Position numbers and translations under genes: made by a program
NCBI GenBank assembly: GCA_005787665.1
Contig: SYAB01000081.1
Coordinates: 1-8,674 of the forward strand
Origin: Actinomycetota bacterium
GTDB lineage: Bacteria; Actinomycetota; Actinomycetes; Mycobacteriales; Mycobacteriaceae
Direction of reading: 5' to 3'
DNA length: 8,674 nucleotides
In this document: piece by piece, positions 1-8,674 of the stretch
How the letters are laid out: each line of letters opens with the position of its first letter
Numbering within the stretch: the first letter of the stretch is position 1
The notes under the pieces: model-generated
Told to the model about the DNA's origin: nothing
The model's input: only the letters and a program-made list of their open reading frames with translations
The model's database searches: none

Positions 1-528
1 CCGATCTACGTCGGGGCGCTGGGCCCACGACTGACGCGGGCGGTCGCCGAGGTGGCCGATGGGCTGCTGGTGATGCCGTTCGGCTCGGCGCGGTTCCTGC
101 GGGAGGTCACCATGCCGGGGGTGCGGGAGGGTCTGGCGGCTGCCGGGCGCCGCCCGAACGATCTCGCGGTGGTGCCGGAGGTGATCGTGTCGGTGGGCGA
201 GGATCCGGGCGACCACGAGGCCACCCGGAGGCTGTTGGCGTTCTACGGGTCGACCCCGGCCTACCGTCCGGTTCTGGAAGTGCACGGTTGGGGCGACCTC
301 CAGCCCGAACTGCACGCGATGACCAAACAGGGCCGGTGGACCGAGATGGGCGGGTTGATCAGTAACGAGATGCTCAACACCATCGCCGCGTGCGGGACGC
401 CCGCTCAGATCGCCGCCCATATCCGAGACCGCGCCGAGGCCGCCGACGGACTGGTCGACACGGTGTGTCTCTACCAGCCGGGGCCGATTACGGTCGACGC
501 GCTGGCAGCGATCATCGACGCGTTGTGA
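1..528 (+). CDS. LLM-class F420-dependent oxidoreductase, C-terminal part (5' end outside window)
   Basis: The frame is open from base 1 and ends with TGA at 526-528, giving the last 175 residues of a longer protein. It begins with PIYVGALGPRLTRAVAEVADG, a stretch typical of the late barrel region of luciferase-like (LLM) TIM-barrel enzymes, where 'GA.GP...R...E.ADG' contributes to the F420/FMN pocket. The rest (MPGVREGLAAAGRRP, then CGTPAQIAAHIRDRAE near the C-terminus) fits the family: a GTPAQ-type segment followed by a helix that gates substrates. It most resembles the mycobacterial subgroup called the MSMEG_2256 family of probable F420-dependent oxidoreductases; that match is from memory, not a search. 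Such enzymes transfer hydride between F420 and an organic substrate in the cytosol, and the substrate here is unknown. The GTG at 52 is internal and not a start. The gene converges on the next gene with a 15-bp gap. Confidence 0.88.
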   Translation, partial: PIYVGALGPRLTRAVAEVADGLLVMPFGSARFLREVTMPGVREGLAAAGRRPNDLAVVPEVIVSVGEDPGDHEATRRLLAFYGSTPAYRPVLEVHGWGDLQPELHAMTKQGRWTEMGGLISNEMLNTIAACGTPAQIAAHIRDRAEAADGLVDTVCLYQPGPITVDALAAIIDAL

Positions 529-534
529 GGGGCC

Positions 535-553
535 CGCGACCGTTCACGGCGCG
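535..553. terminator. Weak hairpin at a convergent gene junction
   Basis: The bases at 535-542 and 547-553 can pair as a 7-bp GC stem with one bulged A (539) and a TTCA loop (543-546). The hairpin lies across the stop codon of the minus-strand gene, just after the plus-strand stop. No T tract follows on either strand, so it is not a classical intrinsic terminator. GC-rich hairpins without a U tract have been proposed as terminators in mycobacteria. A chance hairpin is likely in DNA this GC-rich. Confidence 0.2.
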
Positions 554-1656
554 ACGGTGAGCCAGTCGGCGAAGCCGGAGGGGTCGTGTCGGCCCAGTGC
601 GCCGTGCTCGAACAGGCCCCAGCCTTCGGCGGTCGTGCCGGCTTCCTGGCAGATCGCGCGGCCGACGTGGTCGATCACCCCGAAGCCGGAGCGCCCGATG
701 ATGGCCGGATCGGTCATGTCGTAGGTCAGGCGCTCGGTGAAGTTCTCGCCCTTCCACATTCCGTGCAGCCAGTCCGAATCGCCGCCGTAGCCCCCACCGA
801 CGTGAAGGGGCACCGGAAGTCGGGACTCGACCTCGAAGCGGACCGGATTGCCGGCCAGGTCGGTCGCGTCGATGGTTGCCCCGGTGGGAATCCTTGTGCC
901 GGAGCGATAGTGGATCGTGACCCTGGGCCAGCCCAACTGCTCGACGCGGCCGTCGCGCCAGATCCGGGTGCAGTCGTTGACGGTCCGGAATCCGTCGGGC
1001 TCCTCCTGGATGATCACGACGATGGCGAAGTCTTCGAATGCCATCGGCACGTACAGCCACCACATCCCCTCGAAGGGTGGGTCGGCCGGACGGCCGGGCG
1101 GTTCAGGCGCGCCGATCGGCCGGATGCCCCAGGAACGGTCGCGGGTGCCGATCCAGGTGGTCGGATCGACGTCGATCCGTTCGCCGTCGATCACGAGATG
1201 CCCACTCCACGAGCCGAGTTGGGCGAAGCGCTGGGCGTCCAGGGTGACTCGGGCGCCCGACCGCATCACGTGGCGCTGCTCCTGGACCACCCCGAAGAGC
1301 CCCTCCCAGGTCAGATCACATTCGATTCCTTCGGTCTCCTCGAGGCAGATGCGCAAGGTCTGCAGAGGTTCGAGGACCTCCAGGCGGTAGCCGTTGACGC
1401 GCTGATTGAGCCGGTCGGCGTCGATCGCGTCGGACAGGTGCACCGCGGTCTGGACGTCGCCGCGGCGAACCAGGAGGAACGCGTCCTTGACGCCCAGTCC
1501 GGGGTAGTAGCCGATGCCGCTGATGACGAAGATGTCGCCGGTACGGTCGTGGGCGTTGAAGTAGGAGCGGTCGTAGAAGTTGCGATCCGACGGACCGGGC
1601 CAGGCGATCGGCTGGGGAACCTGGTGTACCGGGTATTCGTCAGTGGGGCCCAGCAT
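544..1656 (-). CDS. Conserved hypothetical protein with CrtC/AttH-like (lipocalin-type) features
   Basis: This is a 370-aa protein with ATG at 1656-1654 and TGA ending at 544. A good Shine-Dalgarno (AAGGAG, 1668-1673) sits 11 nt upstream, inside the end of the previous gene. I see no signal peptide or membrane segment. The sequence is rich in Trp, Gly and Asp and in short alternating beta-like stretches. It has WSGHLVIDGERI (about 150-161) followed by GTRDRSWGIRPIG (170-182). That order resembles the paired beta-barrel proteins of the hydroxyneurosporene synthase (CrtC)/AttH superfamily, where an R-D-x-S-W-G segment is conserved. It may correspond to the Pfam DUF7065/DUF7064 pair, which I name from memory only. 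Function is unknown. Tight coupling to the phosphotransferase gene upstream suggests both act on the same small, perhaps lipidic, molecule; this is inference. A same-length open frame on the opposite strand is treated as an artefact. Confidence 0.85.
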   Translation of the reverse strand: MLGPTDEYPVHQVPQPIAWPGPSDRNFYDRSYFNAHDRTGDIFVISGIGYYPGLGVKDAFLLVRRGDVQTAVHLSDAIDADRLNQRVNGYRLEVLEPLQTLRICLEETEGIECDLTWEGLFGVVQEQRHVMRSGARVTLDAQRFAQLGSWSGHLVIDGERIDVDPTTWIGTRDRSWGIRPIGAPEPPGRPADPPFEGMWWLYVPMAFEDFAIVVIIQEEPDGFRTVNDCTRIWRDGRVEQLGWPRVTIHYRSGTRIPTGATIDATDLAGNPVRFEVESRLPVPLHVGGGYGGDSDWLHGMWKGENFTERLTYDMTDPAIIGRSGFGVIDHVGRAICQEAGTTAEGWGLFEHGALGRHDPSGFADWLTVAP

Positions 1657-1659
1657 TCT

Positions 1660-3475
<1,816 letters not shown>

Positions 3476-3479
<4 letters not shown>

Positions 3480-4225
3480 GCCCGCGGCGCGCGCCGTCGG
3501 TACGCATCGCCGTCGCGCTCTACCTCGGCTACCTGGCCGTCTTTTTCGCCGTGTGGGCCGTCAACGGGGTTGACTACAGCCGTATCGGCGAGGATGCCGA
3601 GACCCTCAGGTTGTGGTACGCGCTGCCCACCCTGGCCGGGTGTGCCGTCCTGGTGGTCGCGGTCAGCCGACTGGGTTGGTGGGGTGCGGCGCTCTTCGAG
3701 GAGTCGAGGTCCGGCCCCCGGTGGGTGTGGATCCTGCCGGTCGCGATGGGTCTGGTCATCCTCGACAACCTTCTCGGGGTTCGCCGCGACGGGCTTTCCG
3801 CCGCGCTGATCCTGTGGGCGGTGCTGGGGGCACTGGGCGTCGGATTCGGTGAGGAGATGGCCACCCGGGGCAGCATGATCGTCGGTCTGCGGAGCAGGTT
3901 CGGCGAGCCCATGGTGTGGCTGGTCAGCACCGTGTCGTTCTCGGCGCTGCACCTTCCCAACATGTTCTTCGGTCTCTCCGTGTCGGCGGTGCCCGCGCAA
4001 CTGGTGCTGACCTTCATCATCGGCAGCGGTTTGTATGCGATCCGGCGGGTATCCGGCACCCTGATCTTGCCGATGATCCTGCATGGGCTCTGGGACAGTT
4101 CGCTGTTCCTCGGCGTCGCTACCGGATCCGCACCGTCAGCTTCCCTCTTCGCCGTCTACCCGCTCTCGGCGGTGTGCGTCCTCGGTGTGTTGATGGCCGA
4201 TCGGAAGCGTCGCGGTGCCCGGTAG
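3476..4225 (+). CDS. CPBP-family intramembrane metalloprotease (CAAX protease/bacteriocin-processing type)
   Basis: This is a 249-aa integral membrane protein. GTG at 3476 overlaps the tetR stop by 4 nt (GTGA), so the two genes are translationally coupled. Hydrophobic segments fall near residues 10-29, 46-65, 86-100, 108-125, 146-163, 172-188, 196-213 and 222-240. The three CPBP (ABI) motifs are intact: GEEMATR (E126, E127, R131), FSALH (F155, H159) and HGLWD (H203, D207). These residues line the intramembrane site in the Rce1-like family, so the protein is expected to be active. Bacterial members are mostly of unknown substrate; some process or give immunity to peptides, and no bacteriocin-like peptide gene is visible nearby. 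Pairing with TetR is the only functional clue here. The stop TAG lies inside the first copy of a 10-bp tandem repeat. Confidence 0.9.
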
Positions 4226-4242
4226 TCCTCGATAGTCCTCGA
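4223..4242. repeat. Perfect 10-bp tandem duplication (TAGTCCTCGA x2)
   Basis: TAGTCCTCGA occurs at 4223-4232 and again at 4233-4242. The first copy contains the CPBP stop codon. CGGTGCCC also occurs on both sides (4213-4220 and 4243-4250). It looks like a slippage duplication in the 3' untranslated stretch. No function can be assigned. Confidence 0.8.
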
Positions 4243-4261
4243 CGGTGCCCACCGGTCGGAC

Positions 4262-4284
4262 TACGCTTCGGGCGGGACGTCCCG
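4262..4284 (+). promoter_or_regulatory. Candidate promoter with a perfect palindrome at the expected start site
   Basis: TACGCT (4262-4267) fits the TANNNT -10 box and would place the transcript start near 4274. A perfect 12-bp palindrome, CGGGACGTCCCG (4273-4284), sits exactly there, about 20 bp before the GTG start. It could be an operator or a 5' mRNA hairpin. No clear -35 box is seen. The gap of 77 bp between the two genes makes an independent promoter plausible. Confidence 0.35.
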
Positions 4285-4291
4285 ACAGGTG

Positions 4292-4296
4292 AAAGG
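4292..4296 (+). promoter_or_regulatory. Shine-Dalgarno AAAGG for the 136-aa gene
   Basis: AAAGG lies 6 nt before GTG 4303 and supports that start over the internal ATG at 4378. Confidence 0.5.
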
Positions 4297-4302
4297 TGCG
4301 GC

Positions 4303-4713
4303 GTGGCAGCGATTCTGGATCGGGGTAGGGATGACCCGTGGAGGCTGACGACCGCCCCGGGGACATCGGAGTTCGCCATGTACGTCGATGACCTCGGCGG
4401 CAAACGGATCCTGGTGTGCACCGTCGGTTCGACGGTGCTGCACTACGACGCCCGGTGTGTCGAGGACCTGCACGCGATGCTGACGACGGCCGGGGACTGG
4501 GTGGAACTCGGGGGCGCCGACGAGGGGAAACCGGCCAAGGAGGGCAGCGTCGAGGCGTGGGCCCGGGCGGCCGACAACCCGGTGGGCGGCTGGTACGGGC
4601 TGAAGAAGGGTCTTCGCGGCCGTTTCGGGGTGTACGTCCCCCCACTCATGGAAGAACTGGGACTCTGCGAACTGGAGCACAACGCCAGGAACAACCGCAT
4701 CCGTGCGCTTTGA
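4303..4713 (+). CDS. Conserved hypothetical protein, 136 aa
   Basis: I chose GTG 4303 because AAAGG lies 6 nt upstream and because the N-terminal stretch DDPWRLTTAPGTSEFAMY (10-27) looks like the start of a globular domain. Starting at ATG 4378 would cut this off. The protein is soluble, without signal peptide or membrane segment. Distinctive stretches are LVCTVGSTVLHYDARCVEDL (37-56), GDWVELGGADEGKPAKEG (64-81), NPVGGWYGLKKGLRGRFGVYVPPL (92-115) and a basic tail with HNARNNRIRAL. I recall similar short proteins in many actinobacteria but cannot give a function. The central Gly/Lys/Arg-rich stretch and the basic tail could bind nucleic acid; this is speculation. It converges on nuoN with a 10-bp gap. 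The same frame stays open far upstream through the CPBP gene, which is a shadow of that gene. Confidence 0.8.
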   Translation: MAAILDRGRDDPWRLTTAPGTSEFAMYVDDLGGKRILVCTVGSTVLHYDARCVEDLHAMLTTAGDWVELGGADEGKPAKEGSVEAWARAADNPVGGWYGLKKGLRGRFGVYVPPLMEELGLCELEHNARNNRIRAL

Positions 4714-4723
4714 TCGCCGGGGT

Positions 4724-6280
4724 TCAGCCGCCGAAGAAGCGAACCGCGGTACCGGCCAGGTCGAGCAGGGGTTGCGGCACCGCGCCCAGGGCGATCGTCA
4801 ACCCGGCCGCCACCCCGATCGCCGCGACGCTGAGCGAACTGGGCGGTAGCACCAGGGGAGGGTGTCGGGGGGCCTCGGTGAAGAACATCAGCACGATGAC
4901 CCGCACGTAGAAGTAGGCGGCGATGGCGCTGGCGAGCACGCCGACGACGACCAGCGGCATGGCGCTGCCCTCGCCCGCGGCTTTGAACACCGCGAACTTG
5001 CCGACGAACCCGCTGGTGAGCGGAATTCCGGCGAGTGCCAGCAGGAACAGTGAGAACACCACTCCGGTCAACGGGTGGCGCCGGCCCAGGCCCGCCCAGC
5101 GGGCCAACTCGGTCTGCTCGCCGCCGTCGACGTCGCGGACGACACTGACCACCGCGAACGCGCCGACCGTGCTGAACCCGTAGGCAGCCAGGTAGAACAG
5201 CGTGCCGGAGATCCCCGCCGGGTTGTCGGCGATCACGCCGGTCAGGAGGAATCCGGTGTGCGCCACCGCCGAGTAGGCCAGCATCCGCTTGACGTCGCGC
5301 TGCGTCACCGCGGCGACGGTGCCCACGACCATGGTCAGGATCGCCACCGCCCACAACACCGGGCGCCAGTCGTCCTTCAGCGCCGGTACGGCGACGTAGA
5401 GCACCCGCATCAGGGCACCGAAAGCGGCGATCTTGGTCGCGGCCGCCATGAACGCCGCGATCGGGGTGGGTGCTCCCTGGTAGACGTCGGGCACCCAGGC
5501 ATGGAAGGGCGCCGCGCCGACCTTGAACAACAACGCCGCGACCACCAGGGCTGTCCCGAGCAGCGCCAGCGACCGGTTTCCCGGGCCGACTGCCAGCGCC
5601 TCGGCGATCCCGGTCAGGCTCAGCGTTCCGGCGTAGCCATACAGCAGGGCCATGCCGTAGAGGAAGAAGGCGGAGGAGAACGCGCCCAGCAGAAAGTACT
5701 TCAGCGCCGACTCCTGGGACTGCAGTCGCCGGAACCGGGCCAGCCCGCACATCAGGTAGAGCGGTAGGGAGAGCACCTCCAGAGCGATGAACATGGTGAG
5801 CAGATCGCCGGCCGCCGGAAAGAGCATCATGCCGCCGATGGCGAACATGGTCAGCGGGAACACCTCGGTCTGGGCGATCCTCGCCTTGATCGCGACCTGT
5901 TCGGCGAGGCTGCCCGGTACCGCCGAGGCCTGCGGGGTGAAGGCGTCCAAACCCGAAGCGCCGGTGTCGAATCCGTCGCGGCGCTCGCCGATCAGCAATA
6001 CGCAGACCACCGAGACCAACAGCACCGCGCCCTGCAGGAACAGTGCGGGTCGATCGACGGCGACCGCGCCCACCGCGGCGGTACGCCCTTCGCCGAGTCC
6101 CCGGTAGACCTCGGCCACGGCGCCGAAAGCCGCCACGAGCCCGCTCAGGGCCAGCGCCACCTGGGTCGGGTAGCGGGCGGCGCGGGGGACGAAGGCCTCC
6201 ACGAGCACCCCGGCGACCGCCACGGCGAACACGATCAGCATGGGGGAGAGCAGGACGTATTCGATGCTGGGAGTGGTCAT
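4724..6280 (-). CDS. nuoN: NADH-quinone oxidoreductase (complex I) subunit N
   Basis: This is a 518-aa, strongly hydrophobic protein of the antiporter-like (Mrp/ND2) family, one of the three proton-pumping subunits of the complex I membrane arm. Key charged residues are present: E168 in FIALEVLSLPLYLM, K194 in SALKYFLLGAFSS, K253 in LLFKVGAAPFHAWVPDVYQG, K283 in AATKIAAF and K428 in SGFVGKFAVF. By motif these match E. coli NuoN Glu133, Lys158, Lys217, Lys247 and Lys395. A hydrophilic stretch at about 100-135 follows the first helices. ATG at 6280-6278 overlaps the nuoM stop as ATGA, with GGAGG (6287-6291) 6 nt upstream, so translation is coupled to nuoM. It is the last gene of the operon, and its stop lies 10 bp from the convergent 136-aa gene. 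The frame is intact. Confidence 0.97.
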   Translation of the reverse strand: MTTPSIEYVLLSPMLIVFAVAVAGVLVEAFVPRAARYPTQVALALSGLVAAFGAVAEVYRGLGEGRTAAVGAVAVDRPALFLQGAVLLVSVVCVLLIGERRDGFDTGASGLDAFTPQASAVPGSLAEQVAIKARIAQTEVFPLTMFAIGGMMLFPAAGDLLTMFIALEVLSLPLYLMCGLARFRRLQSQESALKYFLLGAFSSAFFLYGMALLYGYAGTLSLTGIAEALAVGPGNRSLALLGTALVVAALLFKVGAAPFHAWVPDVYQGAPTPIAAFMAAATKIAAFGALMRVLYVAVPALKDDWRPVLWAVAILTMVVGTVAAVTQRDVKRMLAYSAVAHTGFLLTGVIADNPAGISGTLFYLAAYGFSTVGAFAVVSVVRDVDGGEQTELARWAGLGRRHPLTGVVFSLFLLALAGIPLTSGFVGKFAVFKAAGEGSAMPLVVVGVLASAIAAYFYVRVIVLMFFTEAPRHPPLVLPPSSLSVAAIGVAAGLTIALGAVPQPLLDLAGTAVRFFGG

Positions 6281-6286
6281 CGGGTG

Positions 6287-6291
6287 CCTCC
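6287..6291 (-). promoter_or_regulatory. Shine-Dalgarno GGAGG for nuoN
   Basis: GGAGG on the minus strand lies 6 nt before ATG 6280, inside the end of nuoM. Confidence 0.6.
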
Positions 6292-7058
6292 GGCGGTCAG
6301 TGCGGGCACCGGGTCGGACTGGTGGATCGAGGACAGGGTGTGATCCACCGCCGGATTGATGACGTCCAGAGCCACCTTGGGGTACACACCCAACACCACG
6401 AGCATTGCGATCAGGGGCGCCACCACCGCCAGTTCACGCGGCCGTAGATCGCTCAGGTGCTCATTGCCGTCGGTCACCGGGCCGGTCATCATCCGCTGAT
6501 ACATCCACAGCACGTAGACCGCCGAGAGCACCAATGCCAACGAGGCGATCACGGCGAACACCGGGTAGCGGGTGAATGTGCCCACCAGAACCAGGAATTC
6601 GCTGATGAACGGCGCCAGGCCGGGCAGTGACAGGGTGGCCAGTCCGGCGACCAGGAAGGTGCCGGCCAGCACCGGTGCCACCGTCTGCACCCCGCCGTAG
6701 GCGGCGATGGCACGGGTGCCGCGACGGCTGACCAGGAACCCGGCGATCAGGAACAGCGCCGCGGTGGCGATGCCGTGGTTGACCATGTACAGCGCGGACC
6801 CGGACTGGCCCTGGCTGGTCATCACGAAGATGCCCAGGATGATGAAGCCGAAGTGGCTGATCGAGGTGTAGGAGATGAGCCGCATCACGTCGGTCTGTCC
6901 GATCGCCAGGATCGCGCCGTAGATGATGCCGATCACCGCCAGCGTGATGACCAGGGGGGCGAACAGCTTCGCCGAGTCCGGGAACAGCGGCAGGCAGTAG
7001 CGCAGCATGCCGAAGGTGCCGACCTTGTCCATCACCGCCATCATCAGCACCGCCGAGG

Positions 7059-7063
7059 CGGGG
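7059..7063 (-). other. Frameshift site in nuoM
   Basis: On the coding strand the reading GAGGCCACCCCG gives E-A-T-P and then leaves frame. With five C instead of four it reads E-A-T-P-A-S-A-V-L-M-M, the expected continuation. The missing base is therefore best placed in the G run at 7060-7063 of the plus strand; an omitted C next to 7059 would restore the frame equally well. Confidence 0.85.
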
Positions 7064-7866
7064 TGGCCTCGACCGCGGCGTCGGGCAGCCAACGATGCAG
7101 CGGCCACAGCGGGGCTTTGACGGCGAAGGCGAACAAGAACCCGCCGAAGACCATATGCGCCGCGACCGGCGCCATCACGAACTCGCCGGTCGAGACGGCG
7201 TCGGCGATGGCGCGAAAGTCGAAGGTGCCGCCGGTGAAGGCGTCGCTGCCGGCGGTCGCCACGTACAGTCCGACCAGCGCGGCCAGCATCACCAGCCCAC
7301 CGAAGAGGTTGTACAACAGGAACTTCACCGCGGCGGCGGGAGCCGCGGAGCCGGACTCGGTGCGGGCTGCGCCGCCGAAGCCGCCGATGAGGAAGTACAT
7401 CGGGATGAGCATCGCTTCGAAGAAGACGTAGAACAGCAGGATGTCCAGTGCCACCAGCGACATCAGCACCATCGACTGCACGGCCAGCATCAGCGCGATA
7501 TAGCCGTGTGTCGCACGTACCGGCATCCGCGGGCGGTCGTCGGCGTCGTTCCAGCCGGCGATCAGCAGCAGTGGCATGAGGACGGCGGCGAGGACCACGA
7601 GCGCCAGCGCGATACCGTCCACGCCGAGGATGTAGCCGGTGCCGAACGAGGCGATCCAGGGCCGGTTCTCGACGAACTGATAGCGCTCGCCGGCCGGGTC
7701 GAAGTTCGCGGCCAGGGCCACCGACAGTGCCAGCACCGCCAACGACACCACCAGACCGGCGACTTTGGCCGCTGTGCGCATCGTGGCGGGCAGGGCCGCG
7801 ATCATCACCGCGCCGAGCAACGGCAGTGCCCACAGCACGCTCAGCCAGGGAAAGCCCGTCACGGTG

Positions 7867-7874
7867 TCACCTCC
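7867..7874 (-). promoter_or_regulatory. Shine-Dalgarno GGAGGTGA for nuoM, overlapping the nuoL stop
   Basis: GGAGGTGA on the minus strand contains the nuoL stop TGA (7869-7867) and puts the GGAGG core 7 nt before GTG 7862. It decides the nuoM start. Confidence 0.7.
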
Positions 7875-8674
7875 ACATCGCCGTGATCAGGATTGCCCCG
7901 GCCAGCAGGCCCGCCCCGGCGAGCATCGAGAGCGCATAGCTGCGGGCGAACCCGGTCTGCAGGGCGCGCATACCGTCGGAGGCCCGGCTGACCGCCGAGG
8001 CCAGCGCTCCCGCGCCGCCCTCGATGGCGACGTCGTCGACCGCGACCATCGCCCGCGTCAGCCGCTGTCCGCCGCGCATGAAGACCACCTCGTTGACGGC
8101 GTCCCCGTAGAGATCCCGCCGGGCTGCCACGGTCAGCCCCGAGACGTCCGCCGGTGCGGTCTGCGGCACCGGACGGGTGGCGTATTGGCGGTAGGCGATC
8201 GCCACACCCACTGCGACGGCACTCAGCGCGGCCGCGGTGATCATCCACGCCGGGACGACGTGGTGGACCTCGTGGCCGCCGACCACCGGCTCCAGCCAGC
8301 GTGCCAGGGTGTGGCCGATGGTCAGCAGCGCGCCGGCGCCGACCGAGCCGATGGCCAGCACGATCATCGGCGCGGTCATCACCGGCGGGGATTCGTGCGG
8401 GTATTTGTCGGCGATTTTCGCCGTCCAGCGCGCGGTGCCGAAGAAGGTCAGCAGCATCACCCGCGTCATGTAGAAGGCGGTGATCGCCGCTCCGAGCAGG
8501 GTGGCCCCGCCGAGCAGCACACCCTTGAGTCCGCCGGCGTTGAGTGCCGTCTCGAGGATGGCGTCCTTGGAGAAGAAGCCGGCGAACGGCGGCACCCCGA
8601 TGATCGCGAGGTAGCCGAGGCCGAAGGTGACGAAGGTGACCGGCAGCAGCGAGCGCAGGCCGCCGAAGCGACGC
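7867..8674 (-). CDS. nuoL: NADH-quinone oxidoreductase (complex I) subunit L, C-terminal part (5' end outside window)
   Basis: The frame is open to the window edge and codes for the last 268 residues. The GTG at 8595 is internal: upstream codons continue as LRSLLPVTFVTFGLGYLAII, directly followed by GVPPFAGFFSKDAI. The GFFSKD motif is the NuoL signature, with the Lys matching E. coli NuoL Lys399 in the broken helix TM12. The following helices are conserved in style (GAAITAFYMTRVMLLTFFG; VTAPMIVLAIGSVGAGALLT in approximate form). The C-terminal part, with a long amphipathic stretch (AVNEVVFMRGGQRLTRAMVA onward) and a last membrane helix ending in MWR, corresponds to the lateral helix that runs along NuoM and NuoN. 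NuoL is the distal proton-pumping subunit of complex I. The gap to nuoM is 4 nt, so they are one operon. Confidence 0.96.
   Translation of the reverse strand, partial: RRFGGLRSLLPVTFVTFGLGYLAIIGVPPFAGFFSKDAILETALNAGGLKGVLLGGATLLGAAITAFYMTRVMLLTFFGTARWTAKIADKYPHESPPVMTAPMIVLAIGSVGAGALLTIGHTLARWLEPVVGGHEVHHVVPAWMITAAALSAVAVGVAIAYRQYATRPVPQTAPADVSGLTVAARRDLYGDAVNEVVFMRGGQRLTRAMVAVDDVAIEGGAGALASAVSRASDGMRALQTGFARSYALSMLAGAGLLAGAILITAMWR

Larger units (their letters stand above)
6277..7862 (-). pseudogene. nuoM: NADH-quinone oxidoreductase (complex I) subunit M, interrupted by a 1-nt frameshift
   Basis: The gene starts at GTG 7862-7860 with GGAGGTGA (7867-7874) just upstream and ends in TGA at 6277. 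As read, the first frame gives 268 native residues, then PRRC and a stop at 7044. The remainder of NuoM continues in another frame down to 6277. Adding one base in the run at 7060-7063 joins them into a 528-aa protein of normal NuoM layout. Both sides are well conserved: E149 in FYVFFEAMLIPMYF and K249 in FAVKAPLWPLHRWLPDA before the break, K280 in MDKVGTFGMLRY and E422 in APFISEFL after it. By motif these match E. coli NuoM Glu144, Lys234, Lys265 and Glu407. NuoM is a proton-pumping antiporter-like subunit between NuoL and NuoN. A truncated product would lack more than half the channel, and complex I would not assemble normally. A homopolymer sequencing error is the simplest explanation. Confidence 0.92.

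Noticed and set aside
3916..4302. Upstream extension of the 136-aa gene to 3916, which would give 265 aa
   Set aside because: The extension overlaps the CPBP gene in another frame and has no plausible domain. GTG 4303 has its own Shine-Dalgarno.
4443..5750. A 435-codon open frame on the minus strand overlapping nuoN and the 136-aa gene
   Set aside because: It is Arg/Gly/Pro-rich, runs across a convergent gene boundary and overlaps a certain nuoN in another frame.
7074..7833. The N-terminal 250 or so codons of the open frame that starts at 7833 on the minus strand
   Set aside because: This part is an Arg-rich shadow of nuoM. Only the portion after the frameshift (below about 7060) is real NuoM.
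7095..7886. Plus-strand open frame opposite nuoM, rich in Gln, His and Arg
   Set aside because: The composition is typical of the antisense of a membrane protein gene, and it has no motif or start signal.

Overview
The window is GC-rich, and the style of its proteins points to a mycobacterium or a close actinobacterial relative. The signs are an F420-type luciferase-like oxidoreductase, GTG starts, TANNNT-like -10 boxes, and a type I NADH dehydrogenase operon with actinobacterial subunit sequences. The species cannot be named from the sequence alone.

Left part (1-4225): The 3' part of an F420-dependent LLM-class oxidoreductase (+) converges on a two-gene minus-strand unit. That unit is a 384-aa APH-fold phosphotransferase followed, 3 nt later, by a 370-aa protein of unknown function with a CrtC/AttH-like RDRSWG motif. 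A plus-strand pair diverges from it across only 38 bp: a TetR regulator and, overlapping it by 4 nt, a CPBP-family intramembrane protease. The 38-bp gap holds overlapping candidate -10 boxes on both strands and an imperfect palindrome, so TetR may control both units. The module looks like regulated accessory metabolism of an unknown substrate.

Middle (4226-4713): A short spacer carries a 10-bp tandem repeat, a candidate promoter and a perfect 12-bp palindrome. It leads into a 136-aa conserved-looking protein of unknown function.

Right part (4724-8674, minus strand): This is the end of the nuo (respiratory complex I) operon, read nuoL (partial) - nuoM - nuoN. The genes are tightly packed, with a 4-nt gap and then a 4-nt overlap, and they encode the proton-pumping membrane-arm subunits. 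nuoM is broken by a 1-nt frameshift near 7060, in a short G run (C run on the coding strand). Everything downstream of the break is well conserved, so it is either a homopolymer sequencing error or a very recent mutation.

No tRNA, rRNA, CRISPR array, insertion sequence or phage gene was seen. The most concrete anomaly is the nuoM frameshift. The most open biological question is the phosphotransferase/unknown-protein pair with its TetR-CPBP partner unit.
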